Shown piece after piece: positions 33,167 through 33,176 of a DNA stretch of 33,176 bases; position 1 is the stretch's first letter, and the number at the start of each line of letters is the position of its first letter. The stretch covers positions 1 to 33,176 of the forward strand of contig JBPCTQ010000043.1 of NCBI GenBank assembly GCA_051011595.1, in the 5' to 3' direction. The stretch comes from JAOUEE01 sp051011595. GTDB taxonomy: Bacteria; Actinomycetota; Acidimicrobiia; Acidimicrobiales; SHLQ01. Below the pieces are notes generated by a model. It saw only the letters and a list, made by a program, of their open reading frames with translations. It was not told the origin of the DNA and searched no databases. The translations under genes and the position numbers were made by a program.

Positions 33167-33176
33167 GAGGGTGCTC

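Larger units (their letters stand above)
32950..33176 (-). repeat. Imperfect tandem repeats copying the polymerase start region
   Basis: AGCACCGGGCATCATGAGG occurs exactly at 32950-32968, 33033-33051 and 33152-33170, so the unit lengths are 83 and 119 bases. The longer unit carries an extra internal copy of a CCCGAGCG...CGCGGAGCRGGGGAGG block (33089-33120 and 33121-33151). Read on the minus strand, each unit holds a GGAGC-type ribosome site followed by CTCATGATGCCCGGTGCT, the start of the polymerase gene. The array runs off the right edge. It has neither the unit size nor the spacer pattern of a CRISPR array. Confidence 0.85.

Noticed and set aside
32950..33176. CRISPR array at the right edge
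   Set aside because: Repeat units are 83 and 119 bases, the regions between conserved blocks are themselves related, and the block contains the start of the adjacent gene; no cas gene is present.

Overview
The window is GC-rich (clearly above 60 percent), densely coded bacterial DNA with frequent GTG starts and a few TTG starts, 4-bp ATGA/GTGA gene overlaps and Thr/Glu/Ala-rich lipoprotein linkers. Together with a DivIVA-like protein and the general protein style, this suggests an actinomycete, most likely a member of the Acidimicrobiia (Ilumatobacter-like). That placement is inference; no rRNA or other marker is present. No tRNA, CRISPR array, insertion sequence or phage gene was seen.

Left part (1-12967), mostly housekeeping or accessory single genes: a truncated Gfo/Idh/MocA oxidoreductase; a secreted lipoprotein with a lamin-tail-like domain; a small membrane protein ending at a strong hairpin terminator; prephenate dehydratase (pheA); divergent larB-larC for the nickel-pincer nucleotide cofactor (no larE in view); a glyoxalase-II/ETHE1-like metallo-hydrolase; an acidic repeat protein with a C-terminal zinc ribbon; a gamma-glutamylcyclotransferase-fold protein; a DivIVA-like coiled-coil protein; a TauD/TfdA dioxygenase; a large exported protein whose repeats count out as two seven-bladed beta-propellers; and a crotonase-family enzyme.

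Right part (12980-33176), a cell-surface polysaccharide locus of about 20 kb. It holds an ABC-2 exporter pair, a Wzc/CapB-type chain-length regulator with fused tyrosine kinase, a monotopic phosphoglycosyl transferase that would start repeat-unit assembly, six GT4-like glycosyltransferases, two sulfotransferases, an MBOAT O-acyltransferase coupled to a tandem SGNH-like protein, a Wzx-type flippase and a Wzy-type polymerase. Read together: a lipid-linked oligosaccharide is begun by the phosphoglycosyl transferase, extended by the glycosyltransferases, flipped and polymerised by the Wzx/Wzy-type proteins under control of the Wzc-like kinase, and decorated by sulfation and acylation. The ABC exporter is a second, normally alternative export route, so the locus may make two glycans or have a mixed mechanism.

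The genes lie in several units: 15448->12152 (minus), 15654->20436 (plus), 20526-21230 (minus), 21440->23643 (plus), 23662-24855 (minus), 25056-26261 (plus) and 32964->26254 (minus). The most unusual features are the direct repeats at the right edge that duplicate the start region of the polymerase gene and create chained small frames, the SGNH protein with a decayed second half, the two-propeller protein, and the paralogous glycosyltransferase pair at 18301 and 25056.
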